Assembly: GCF_020216025.1 (NCBI RefSeq)
Contig: NZ_JAIWNC010000045.1
Coordinates: 24,573 to 88,572 of the forward strand
DNA: 64,000 nucleotides
DNA from: Jidongwangia harbinensis
Lineage (GTDB): Bacteria; Actinomycetota; Actinomycetes; Mycobacteriales; Micromonosporaceae
Direction: 5' to 3'
Shown here: positions 25,634 to 35,300 of the stretch, one piece after another
Layout: the number at the start of each line of letters is the position of its first letter
Numbering within the stretch: the first letter of the stretch is position 1
Notes under the pieces: model-generated
Told to the model about the DNA's origin: nothing
The model's database searches: none
The model's input: the letters and a program-made list of their open reading frames with translations, nothing else
Translations under genes and position numbers: made by a program

Positions 25634-26851
25634 ATGCTTGAGACTGTCCGCGGACCACGCCAACTGATCGTGGGCGAAGGAGTCGCGCAGAACATTCCAC
25701 GAGTGGTGGCCGAGAGTGGCTCACGGGTCCTCATCGTGACCGACCAGGTTCTTCTGGCGCAGCCGGGCGTAACCGAGATCGTGGCCGCCGTACGCAAGAA
25801 GGTCGAGCTCGTCGAGGTGTTCGCCGACGCGAGTCCGGACGTACCCCTCGCCGATGTCGCTTCGGCCGTCTCGGTCGCCGCCGAGGTGGACGCCGACGTG
25901 ATCCTGGCCATCGGTGGCGGCACGGTGATCGACCTGGCCAAAATCGTCGGCGTGATCCGGCGCCATGGCGGGACGCCGCGCGATTTCTACGGCGAGTCGA
26001 AGGTGCCCGGCCCGACGTTTCCGCTCGTCGCGGTCCCGACGACGTCAGGCACCGGTTCCGAGCTCACACCCGTCTCCGTTCTGACCGACCCGGAACGTGA
26101 GCTGAAGGTCGGGGTTTCCAGCGTCCACCTCGTACCCGACTTCGCCATCGTCGATCCCGAACTCACCTACACCTGCCCGGCGACCGTCACCGCCCACTCC
26201 GGCATCGACGCGTTCTGCCACGCGGTGGAGAGCTACACCGCACGGGCCCGGACCCACGGACCGCGCGATCCGGTGGAACAGGTTTTTCTCGGCCGCAACC
26301 CGATCACCGACCACTACGCGCTCCTGGCCGCGGAGCGCATCGCTCGCAGCTTGCGCCGCGCCGTCCGGGACGGAGGCGACACGGACGCGCGCGCGGACAT
26401 GTCCTATGGGTCCATGCTGGCCGGGCTCGCGTTCGCCCACGCCGGCACCGCGGCCCCGCACGCCCTCCAATACCCCATCGGCGCCGCCACCCACACGCCG
26501 CACGGCCTGGGCGTCGGGCTGCTGCTGCCCTACGCTCTGCACGCGGCCAGGAATGCCGTCGGCGACCGGTTGGCCGTCCTCGCCCGGGTGTGCGGGCTCG
26601 ACGTGACCGGCGCCTCGGATGCCGAGGCGGCAGATGCGTTCCTCATCTGGCTCGACGGGCTCCTCGCCGACATCGGCATCCCTCGCACCTTGGCGGACAT
26701 CGGCGTGTCACGCGCCGACCTCCCCCGCTTCGCGGAGATGGCCGGTGGCGTCACCCGCCTGATTCAGAACCATCCCGGCTCGACCGACACCGCCAGCCTG
26801 ACCGCGATCCTCGAAGCGGCCTGGATCGGGGACCGAACCGACACGTCGTGA
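25634..26851 (+). CDS. Iron-containing alcohol dehydrogenase
   Basis: 405 residues; the ATG has AAGGGC upstream. The cofactor-binding stretch is ILAIGGGTVIDLAKIVG, followed by TSGTGSELTPVSVLTD. Metal ligands lie in AHSGIDAFCHAVESYTAR and in HALQYPIGAATHTPHGLGVG. This is the group III family (PPTA/GldA/4-hydroxybutyrate dehydrogenase-like). It starts 36 bp after the aldehyde dehydrogenase, so the two very likely act in sequence. One attractive pair is 4-hydroxybutyrate to succinate semialdehyde to succinate, but other hydroxy-acids or diols are possible. Confidence 0.9.
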   Translation: MLETVRGPRQLIVGEGVAQNIPRVVAESGSRVLIVTDQVLLAQPGVTEIVAAVRKKVELVEVFADASPDVPLADVASAVSVAAEVDADVILAIGGGTVIDLAKIVGVIRRHGGTPRDFYGESKVPGPTFPLVAVPTTSGTGSELTPVSVLTDPERELKVGVSSVHLVPDFAIVDPELTYTCPATVTAHSGIDAFCHAVESYTARARTHGPRDPVEQVFLGRNPITDHYALLAAERIARSLRRAVRDGGDTDARADMSYGSMLAGLAFAHAGTAAPHALQYPIGAATHTPHGLGVGLLLPYALHAARNAVGDRLAVLARVCGLDVTGASDAEAADAFLIWLDGLLADIGIPRTLADIGVSRADLPRFAEMAGGVTRLIQNHPGSTDTASLTAILEAAWIGDRTDTS

Positions 26852-26962
26852 CTCCGAGCAGCACGCGAGCCGGTCGGCCGGAGCCCGGACCCGCATCGGC
26901 GGACGTGACCCGTCCGCGCCGGGCCGCGTCCGATGTGGCAGGTCGCGTAGGGTCTGGCGATC

Positions 26963-27781
26963 ATGTCATCGTCCGAGGAGCCCTCCGTGTCATCCGAGAA
27001 TCGTCCTCCGGTCAGCGAGATTCTCAACGTCATGCCGGAACTCGCCCCGTACGGCAAGCAGGCGGCCATGCTGTACCCGGTGCCGGGCGCGCCGGGAGTT
27101 CAGGACAGTTCCATCGGCGGCCCGCTGCTGTGGCCGATCGAGGATACGTGGCCGACCTGCCTCGTGCCGGACGAGGAGGACGAGTCCGGGTTCCCGCCGA
27201 ACGCGATGGTGCCGGTCGCGCAGATCTTCGCCCGGGACGTGCCCGGTCCCTGGTGGCCGGCCGGCTTCGACCTCCTGCAGATCCTCTGGTGTCCGACCAA
27301 CCATTGGGATCCACCCCGGGGGCAGGCCGGCGGCAGCCCGGTCATCGAGCTCCGCTGGCGCCGCGCGGCGGACGTCCGCGACGTGCTGACCACCCCGCCC
27401 CAGCCGGACCGGTACGACAGCGACGACTGCTACACGCTCACCCCGTGCACGATCACCGCCGAACCGCTCGTGGACTTTCCGTTCTTCGACGAACTGCCCA
27501 AGGAGTTGCAGCCGCGGCTGGCGGAAGCGTCCAAGCAGATCCACCCCGGCGGCGATGTCATCACCTGCCTCGCCGGCTGGAAGGTCGGCGGCTGGCCTAC
27601 CTGGCAGGCGACCTACCCGCACAGCTACCTCGTGCCCTGTACCGTCTGCGGCACCGCGATGCCGCTGGTCTTCACCGTCGCCAGCGACGACCGGGTGGGC
27701 ACGAATGTGGGACGGTTCGGCGAACTGCGACTGTTCATCTGCCCTGACCATCACCAGACGTTCCAGGCGGACGTGTACTGA
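26963..27781 (+). CDS. DUF1963-like (YwqG-type) hypothetical protein
   Basis: 272 residues. Two halves each show the DUF1963 style of Trp/Pro-rich strands: GGPLLWPIEDTWPTC with PNAMVPVAQIFARD, and GWKVGGWPTWQATYPHSYL with a final FICPDHHQTFQADVY. CPVC-like cysteines appear in VPCTVCGTAMPLVF and in the last line, so a zinc site is possible. No signal peptide or membrane helix. Such proteins are widespread in actinobacteria without known function. It stands alone, 112 bp after the alcohol dehydrogenase. Confidence 0.65.
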   Translation: MSSSEEPSVSSENRPPVSEILNVMPELAPYGKQAAMLYPVPGAPGVQDSSIGGPLLWPIEDTWPTCLVPDEEDESGFPPNAMVPVAQIFARDVPGPWWPAGFDLLQILWCPTNHWDPPRGQAGGSPVIELRWRRAADVRDVLTTPPQPDRYDSDDCYTLTPCTITAEPLVDFPFFDELPKELQPRLAEASKQIHPGGDVITCLAGWKVGGWPTWQATYPHSYLVPCTVCGTAMPLVFTVASDDRVGTNVGRFGELRLFICPDHHQTFQADVY

Positions 27782-27957
27782 CCCGGCGACGTCCACCGCC
27801 GGCAGGGCACGGCATCGTCGCACGGCCGGCGGACGGGTGCGCGCACGCCTTCCTCACCGGCGCTGCTGGTGTGAGCCGCGCGAGCGGAGACGACTGGGTC
27901 GACGCCCATCACCACGCGTTCGCGTGAGCGGACAGATTGCCTCCATTGCCCCCATCA

Positions 27958-27985
27958 CCGGCGCCGCTACGCACAGCGGCGCCGG
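27958..27985. terminator. Perfect 11-bp stem-loop
   Basis: CCGGCGCCGCT pairs with AGCGGCGCCGG around the loop ACGCAC. It lies 180 bp beyond the DUF1963-like stop codon. There is no U-tract, so a bidirectional terminator is likely but unproven. Confidence 0.45.
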
Positions 27986-28361
27986 GTTGCTCGATCAGGG
28001 GGAAGCTCAGCCGGTGTCCAGCTGGGAGCGGGCCGCCGCGTAGCCCTCGGAGTTCACCGGAACAATCTCGGAGATTCGATCGCGCCCTCGACATATGACC
28101 GGCCAAGGCCGCGAGCGACGACAGGCCGACCCTCCGGCCTCGAGGGCGCTACGCATCGCCCTGCGACCGCCCTACGGGCGGCCCGTGATTCGGAGACCAC
28201 CACGGCCCCGCAGACGCCGACACCACAGGATCGGCACCTCTGACGGCGCCCCACCCGCCACCGCGCCACCCGGACCAGCCGAGACGACCGTAGGCCCAGA
28301 ACAGCCTATGGAAGGTGACTTGCGACGTAGGTCTGGTCCAAACTGCCTCACTTGATCAGAA

Positions 28362-28383
28362 CGGCCCGGCCGAAGCCGGGCCG
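28362..28383. terminator. Perfect 9-bp stem with CGAA tetraloop
   Basis: CGGCCCGGC-CGAA-GCCGGGCCG lies between the converging units, about 450 bp beyond the immunity gene on the leftward strand. It could end the RHS transcript. Confidence 0.45.
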
Positions 28384-28829
28384 CGTACGCGCACCCCCAC
28401 CAACGCCGCGCCATCTACTCACCGCCCCCGATGGTCCGATCGAGCGTGAGCGAGACGAATCTATCCGACCCGTGGCCCGGCTGACGGCAACGTCAACAGA
28501 CGCCAGCAGCCGCAGACGCCCATCTTCAGCACAGCGTGCCCGTAACGTCTAAAAGCGCCGAGACGATCCGGCTGCATGGTTGGCTGGGTGTCCCTCACCC
28601 TCACCTCAGTCGATGCCCCGCGCGCACGCCCAGCAGTCCGGAGCGCAGATCAGAAGCAGGCGATCTACCGAGCCGGGCCGTGACGATCGCTGAGTTGCGC
28701 AGTGTTCGACGCGCTTCCGGCGATCGACGCCGCACCGCTACGCGGCACGCCACCGAACAGACCCCACCACCCAGCACGGAACATCGAGATCTATCGATGA
28801 CGCTCCCTCCGTGACGGCAACTGGCGGTA

Positions 28830-29300
28830 TCAAATACCCTTCTTAACCGTTTCGAGCAATGGCGGAATGTCATTGTGGTGGGTGGTTTCCATGGTCACCA
28901 CGACCCGCCGATCACAAGTCTCGTCAAGCCAAATCAGGAATTGCTCAAGCGATCCAAAGTGTTGACCATTAGCGAGTTCGGATGGATCAAAGCTAAATTC
29001 GATCTCCCGTATGTCGAAGAAGAAGCAGTCAAACCATAGTTCCCCTACGCGGATACCGAGCCGAGCCGAAACATCCACCCCCTCCTCCTTCGCGGCGAAG
29101 AAGCCGCGCACCGAGAAGTCCTCTAGGCGGTACGGTTCTCCATTCACGTCGAATTGACGATCCCAAGGCGCGCTCGTGACAACCCGAACCAAACGCTCCC
29201 ACGCAGGCAGATCGACTCCGAGCACGCACACATCACGGAGGGAACCGTCGGCTTGAAAGTCCTCCTCGCGGTAACCACCGCTGACTTCGATTGAACCCAT
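28830..29300 (-). CDS. Immunity protein of the RHS toxin
   Basis: 157 acidic residues. The ATG at 29300 overlaps the toxin stop codon as TGATG, so the two are translationally coupled; AAGG lies a short way upstream inside the toxin gene. The sequence has no membrane segment and carries several acidic clusters (SGGYREEDFQADGS, FAAKEEGVDV, EIEFSFDPSE), typical of cytosolic immunity proteins that cap a basic nuclease. I do not recognise the family. Base composition here and in the toxin domain is clearly lower in GC than the rest of the RHS gene, which indicates that toxin tip and immunity gene were acquired together. Immunity is inferred from position, size and composition. Confidence 0.75.
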   Translation of the reverse strand: MGSIEVSGGYREEDFQADGSLRDVCVLGVDLPAWERLVRVVTSAPWDRQFDVNGEPYRLEDFSVRGFFAAKEEGVDVSARLGIRVGELWFDCFFFDIREIEFSFDPSELANGQHFGSLEQFLIWLDETCDRRVVVTMETTHHNDIPPLLETVKKGI

Positions 29301-32300
29301 CACAGGAACCCTTCGAAAGTCATTCCACCGCCACGCATGCTCCATCTCGCCCCGATACCATTACCCATTCTGATGTCAAGCTGGGATCCGCCATAGTGTG
29401 CCGGAGCCCCGTGATTGACGGTCCGGGAAGCATTCGGGTCGGTCAAGATTTCTTGGATCAAAGTGTCACCGACTTCGTTACGGTCACTGTTGTTATTCGC
29501 GCCATAGTCGTACTTGTCTCGTTGCGCCTGGGGTCGATTCGGAGCGGAATGCTTCTGGATACCGCGTCCAGCGGGGGACAACCTGCTCGGCGAACCGCCG
29601 TTAGTCGCGAGCTTGTAGAGATCATCAGCACCCGCATTATCCAGCCCACAGTTATGTACGAGTACCGGCGTTTCGCCGGCGAGCACATAGTACGTGTGGA
29701 TCTGCTCGACCGTGAGGTCGTGCATGTCGCGTGCGCCGTTGAAGTTGCGCTTCGCCAGCACCGTCGTGCGGCCGTCGAGGGCGTGCAGCTCGGTGTCGGC
29801 CCGGAGCTCGCCGGCGCCGTCCCACGTCGCGGTCGTGGAGTTCCAGATCTCGTGGTGCCGGGTGGTGTGGACGACGGCCTTCCCGCCGTCCCTGGTGCGT
29901 ACGGTGAGGTCGGTCAGCTTTCGATCGTGGTTGACGTGCACGGCGGTGACCTCGCGGGAACCGGTCAGCCCGCTCGCCGGGTCGGTGCTGCGGACCCGGT
30001 CGCCGACCTTGACGTCCCTGATCGGTTTGGTGGAGCCGTCGGCCATCAGGACCGGCGTGCCGGGGGCGAAGCTGTTGCCGGTTCGGCAGGAGACGCTGGG
30101 GCTCGTGGTGTCCCGTGCGGTCAGCGGTGATGAACTGCGGCTGAGCGGGCCCGTCCCCGGTGACAGGTCCTGGCCGGCGGGCAGGGCGCCGCCGGGGTCG
30201 CTCGGGCCGCCCGAGGTCGTCGTCGGGGTCGCGCCGCGCCTGGACGGGATGGCGCGCCTGCCCCGCGAGCCGGGCAGGACGGCGTCGGTCAGCGCGGCGA
30301 CCGCCACGTCGCTCAGGTCGACCTTGCCGGTGGTGACGAGCTGGGAGGTGACGTCTACCAGGCTCGAGGTGAACGCCTCACCGCCGCGGCTCGTCACGAC
30401 CCGGCCGACCGTCGTGGAGCTGACTCGGGATACCAGCGGCCCGGCGAACCGGCCGATGAACCGGCCGCCGAATCTGTCCATCAGGCCGGTGACCGCGCCT
30501 TCGCCCAGGGACTGGAAGATGTCGCCGTTGTTCTTGATGTCGCCCTGAAGGGCGTCCTTGGTGAGGTTGATGAGCGCCGCCGTGCCGACCACGCACAGCG
30601 CGGCGGCGGTTCCCGCGGTGATGACGGCACAGGCGACACCGGCGGTGATCATCGCGGCTACCGCGGCCACCTCGAGGATCAGATCGGAGTTGTCCTCGAT
30701 CCATTTTGCGGCGTCGCGGATCGACGAGGCCGGGTCGGTGACCAACTGGCGTGCCCTGTCGAGGAACGACATGCTGCCGTCCTGCTTGGCCTTCTCGACC
30801 ACCTTCTTCTGGGTGGCCTTGGTCTCCGCGGCCGCTTTCCCCTCGGACTTCTTGCCGGTGGCGGCGGGCTTCTTGGCGGTCGCCTTCTTGGCGGGAGCCA
30901 CCTTCTTGGGCGGAGTGACCTTCTTGGGCGGAGTGAGCTTCTTCGGGCCGCCGGTCTGCTTGCCGGCCGCCCCCTGGATGCCGCCGCCGACCTTCCCGGG
31001 GCGGACCGCCTGCCGGGTGACCCCACCGGGGTTGACGGTGATGAGCCGGTCCGGTTCGTCGGCGTCGTGGCCGGTGGGGTCGATGGAGAGCAGAGGCGAG
31101 TTGTTCGCGTAGGCGAATCGGTTCGCCGAGACGGGGTCGGGTGTCGGACTGGTCGTGACCGAGTCGCGGCTGTCGAACTGGCCGGTGTCCGGGTTGTACC
31201 AGCGGGCCAGCATGTTGACCCGGCCGGTGCTGGTGTCCGTCCATTCCTGCTGGTAGCCCAACGAGCCGCTCATGCCGTTGCTCGCCAGGACCTTGCCGAG
31301 GGGGTCGTACGTCGTGGCACCGGTCAGGGTGGCGCCGGTGGCGGTGAACTGGCCGACCTGGTCGGTGTGCCGGTCGGTCCAGGAGTAACGCGCGGTCCCA
31401 CCGGTGACCGTGCCGAACAGGTCGTCGAACGGGTCCCGGACGTAGCTGGAGGCGCCGTCGGAGGCGAGGGTGTTGCCGAGCCCGGAGTAGGCGAAACCGG
31501 TGCGCATGACCCGGCCGAGCGCGTCGTAGGCGTACGTCTGGGTCTGGCCGTTGGGCGCCTGTTGGCTGATGATCTGGCCGAACGCGTCGGCGCGGGTGAG
31601 CGTGGTGGTCCCGGTCTTGCCGGTCTCGGCCAGGGTGCCCCGGGCGGTGTAGGCGTACTGGGTGCCGTCGCTGGACGACATGAGCTGGTTGCGGGCGTCG
31701 TAGGTGAGGGTGCGGTTGCCGATCCTGGTGCGGTTGCCGGCGGCGTCGTACTCGTACGCCACCTTGCTGACGCCGTTGTCCCAGGAGGTGAGCTGGCCGG
31801 CGAGGTCGTAGGTGTAGCTGTTCTCGGTCGTGCCGCCGAAACCGGTGGTCGTCTTGTCGGTGAGGTTCCCGGCGACGTCGTACTGATAGTCGATGGCGGC
31901 GACCTCGGCACCCGCGGGGGTGTGCAGTTGGTCGCGGGACAGGCGGCGGAATGCGTCGTACTCGAAGGTGCGGGTGTTGCCGCCGGCGTAGCGGATGGCG
32001 GTGGGCTGTGACAGCGCGTTGTAGCCGAACGACGCGGACAGTCCCGCACCGGTGCTCGCCAGCGTGCCGAGCCGGCCCGCGGAGTCGTAGGTGTAGGAGG
32101 TGGCGCCGGCCGCATCGGTGCGCGATGCCGGTCTGCCGTCCGGGTTGTAGGTGAGGGTGGCGGCACCGGACGGTCCGGCGGTGGTGCGGAGCAGGTCGCG
32201 GTCGTCGTACCCGAACGTGTTGGTGCCGCCGGGGGCGGAGGCGGACGTCAGCCGGCCGTCGGCGTCGTAGTCGAAGACCCGGTCGGTGGTGGCGGCCTCC

Positions 32301-35300
32301 GCGCCGGTGCCACTGTGGCGGGTGAGGTTGCCGGCGGCGTCGTACTCGTAGGCGGTGTTGACGTTGCCCGGCGAGCGGTCGGCGACGACCCGGCCGGCGG
32401 CGTCGTAGACGCGCGTGAAGGTGCGGTCGGCGGCGCCGGGGTACCGGGTGGTCGCCGGTTCGATCAGCGACTCCGGCAGGTTCATGCTGTTGTACGTGGT
32501 GACGAACGAGTTGCCGCGCCCGTTGGTGAACCGGGTGGTGTTGCCGACCGCGTCGTACCCGAAACTGGTCTGGATCGCCTGGCTCGCCGACACCGGCCGG
32601 CGCTGGGAGGTGAGCTGCCCGGCCGCGTCGTAGGCGTACGTCGTGCGGGTGCCCCGCTCGTCGACGGTCGCGGTGGTGTTGCCGGCCAGGTCGTACTCGG
32701 CGAACGTGCCGGCCAGGAAGTCGCCGCCGGGCGCGAGTTCCCAGGTCTCGACCGGTCGGCTCGCCTTGTCGAAGGCCGTGCCCAGCTCGGTGCCGTTGGG
32801 CAGGATCGTGACGTCCTGGCGGCCCAGCGCGTCGTAGTAGAGCCGGGTCACGCTGTTCGCGCCGTCGGTGCCGGACACCACCTGCCCGACCGCGTTGTAG
32901 GTCACCGATTCGGTCACCCCGGCCGGGGAGCGTACCGAGCCGCGCCAGCCGCCCGGGGCGTACCCGTAACTGGTGGTGTAGTTGGTGTTGTCCTGCCGGA
33001 CCACGTCGGTGCTGGTGACCGTGCGGCCCAGGTAGTCGTAGGTGGCGGTGCTGACCGCGCCGCTCGGCGCGGTGGTGGAGAGCCGATCGCCGATCAGATC
33101 GTACGTGTGCCGGGTGACCGCGCCGCCCGGTTCGGTCTGCTTGACCAGCCGGCCGAGCTGGTCGTAGGCGAAGCTGCTGGTCCGCTGCAGTCCGTCGGTG
33201 AGGCTGAGCAACTGGCCCAGTTTGTCGTAGGTGCGGGTCAGTCGGGGGACGACCGGGGTGCTGACGCCCGGCGCCAGGTAGCTCTCCCACCGGGTCTCGG
33301 TCGGCCGGTCGGCGGCATCGTAGGTGTGCGTCGTCCGGCGCCCGGCCGCGTCGCGTTCGTCGACGGCGTTGCCGAAGGTGTTGTATCCGGTGGTACTGGT
33401 GGCCCGGCTGCGGACCGGCGTGCCGCCACCGGTCTCGCTCGCGGCGGGCGGCTCGGCCACCACGGCGAGGCGGTCTCCCTGGTCGTACGTGTAGTCGGTG
33501 GTGTCGCCGTTGGGTCTGGTGGCGGCGCGGACGAAGCCGCCCTCGTCGACCCGGTAGGAGGTGCGCACGACCCGGGCGTCACCACCGGGGCCGCCGCCGT
33601 TGCGTACGGCGCCGACCTCGTTGCCGGTCAGCGCCTTCTGGTAGAGCTGGACGTCGTCGACCTGACCCTGCCAGAAGTCGGTGACGGTGCCGTTCCACCG
33701 GCCGGCTCCCACCGTCGTGCCGCCGGAGGAGACGAACGGGCGGGCGCCGGTGTCGGTGTCCTCCAGGGTGCCGTTGACGTAGAGCCGCATCGTCTGCGTG
33801 CCCGCGTCGTAGACGCCGGCAAGGTGGGTCCAGGTGCCGGTGGACGGCGTGGAGGTGGAGGTGGAGGCGATGGCGCCGGGCGTGGCGCTGTCGGATTGAC
33901 TGGTGATGAACTGCCACCGGTTGACGGTGGTGTCGTAGCGCAGCTGGAACGGGCTCTGCTTGTTTCCGTCGGCGCTGACCGCCTGGCCGGTCCGGCCGGT
34001 GGCGCCCAGTTTCACCCAGGCCGCGACGGTGAAGCTGCGGCTGCTGTCGACCGGGGTGGCCGCGCTGGTGAGCCGTCCGTCGGTGCCGTTGAGGATGGCG
34101 GCGCCGTCGCGCTCGGTGGAGAAGGTGACGCCGGGGGCCGGGGTCAGCGCACCGTTGCCCACATCGTCGGCGGCCCGGCCGTCGGTCAGCCCGTCGAGCC
34201 GCCAGCGGGCGGCGCGATCGGCGCCGGAAAGCCACAGCGCCTCGGAGATCTGGTTGCCGGCGGCGTCGTAGGCGTACGTCAGCCGCTCCTCGACCGCGCC
34301 CGTGCCGACCCGCCGGTTGGTGGCCAGCAGCGCGTCGTCGTCGCTGTAGTCGTACTGGGTGATCCGGTTGACGCCGGACGGGTCCAGGGCCGACGCGGTG
34401 GTGCGCCCGGCGGCGTCGAGAGTGTAGGTGGTGAGCGTGACGCCGTTGTTGGTCTTCTGCGAGACCAGGTTGCCGGCGGCGTCGTACGCGTTGTCCTCCG
34501 CGACGAACGACGCGCCGGTGGCCGGATCGCGCCGGGTGACCGTGGCCGTCAGCCCGTTGTCGGTGTACGTGTACGACGTCACCCAGTTCATCGCGTCGAT
34601 CTCGGAGGCCAGCCGTCCCGCCGGGTCGTACGTTCTGGTTTCGAGCACCAGGTCCCGCGCCGGGGACGGCTTGTTCGGGTCGCCGGTCCAGCCGACCTCG
34701 GTGGTGCTGGTCAGGTGCCCGTTGAGGTCGTAGCCGCTGCGGGTCACCCCGCCGTCCGGTGCGGTCTCGGTGCGGACGTTGCCGCGGACGTCGTACGTGT
34801 AGTGGGTCTCGTTGCCGGAGGTGTCGGTCACGGTCGACGGCTGGCCGTGTTCGTTGTAGGTGTAGAGGACCGTGCGGGACGCGTCGCCGCCGGTCTTGTC
34901 GATCGCGGTCTGCTCGATCAGGAACCCGTCGGCGTCGTAGTCCATCGCGGTGGACGCGGTGTGCACCACGCCGGTGACCTTGTTGGTGACCGGTGGCTCG
35001 ACCTTCCACACCATCCGGCTCAGCGCGTCGTAGCCGTAGTGGGTGGAAAGCCCGTCCGGAAAGCTCGAGGTGGTCTCGGTCTGGTCGGTCACCCGTCCGG
35101 CCAGGTCGTAGACGTAGGACGTCACCTTGCCGGTGGGTTCGGTGACGGAGGCCACGTCACCGGTGCGGTAGTAGGCCACGCCGCGGCGGGCGCCGCCCGG
35201 GGTGGTGACCGCGGTGGGCAGGCCGGCCGGCACCAGGCCGCCGCCGACGGCCGCGCCGGTGCCGTCGGAGTACGTGGTGCGGGTGACCCGGCCGAGCGGG

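Larger units (their letters stand above)
27782..28829. other. Intergenic region with two hairpins
   Basis: About 1.05 kb between converging transcripts (the DUF1963-like gene from the left, the RHS/immunity unit from the right). Open frames here are short and Arg/Pro-rich shadows. Two perfect stem-loops (27958-27985 and 28362-28383) are the only structures I can support; the rest may be decayed sequence. Confidence 0.55.

Noticed and set aside
30378..33290. Minus-strand frame of 970 codons inside the RHS gene
   Set aside because: An alternate frame of the same repeats, very rich in Arg, His and Pro; a shadow of the real frame.
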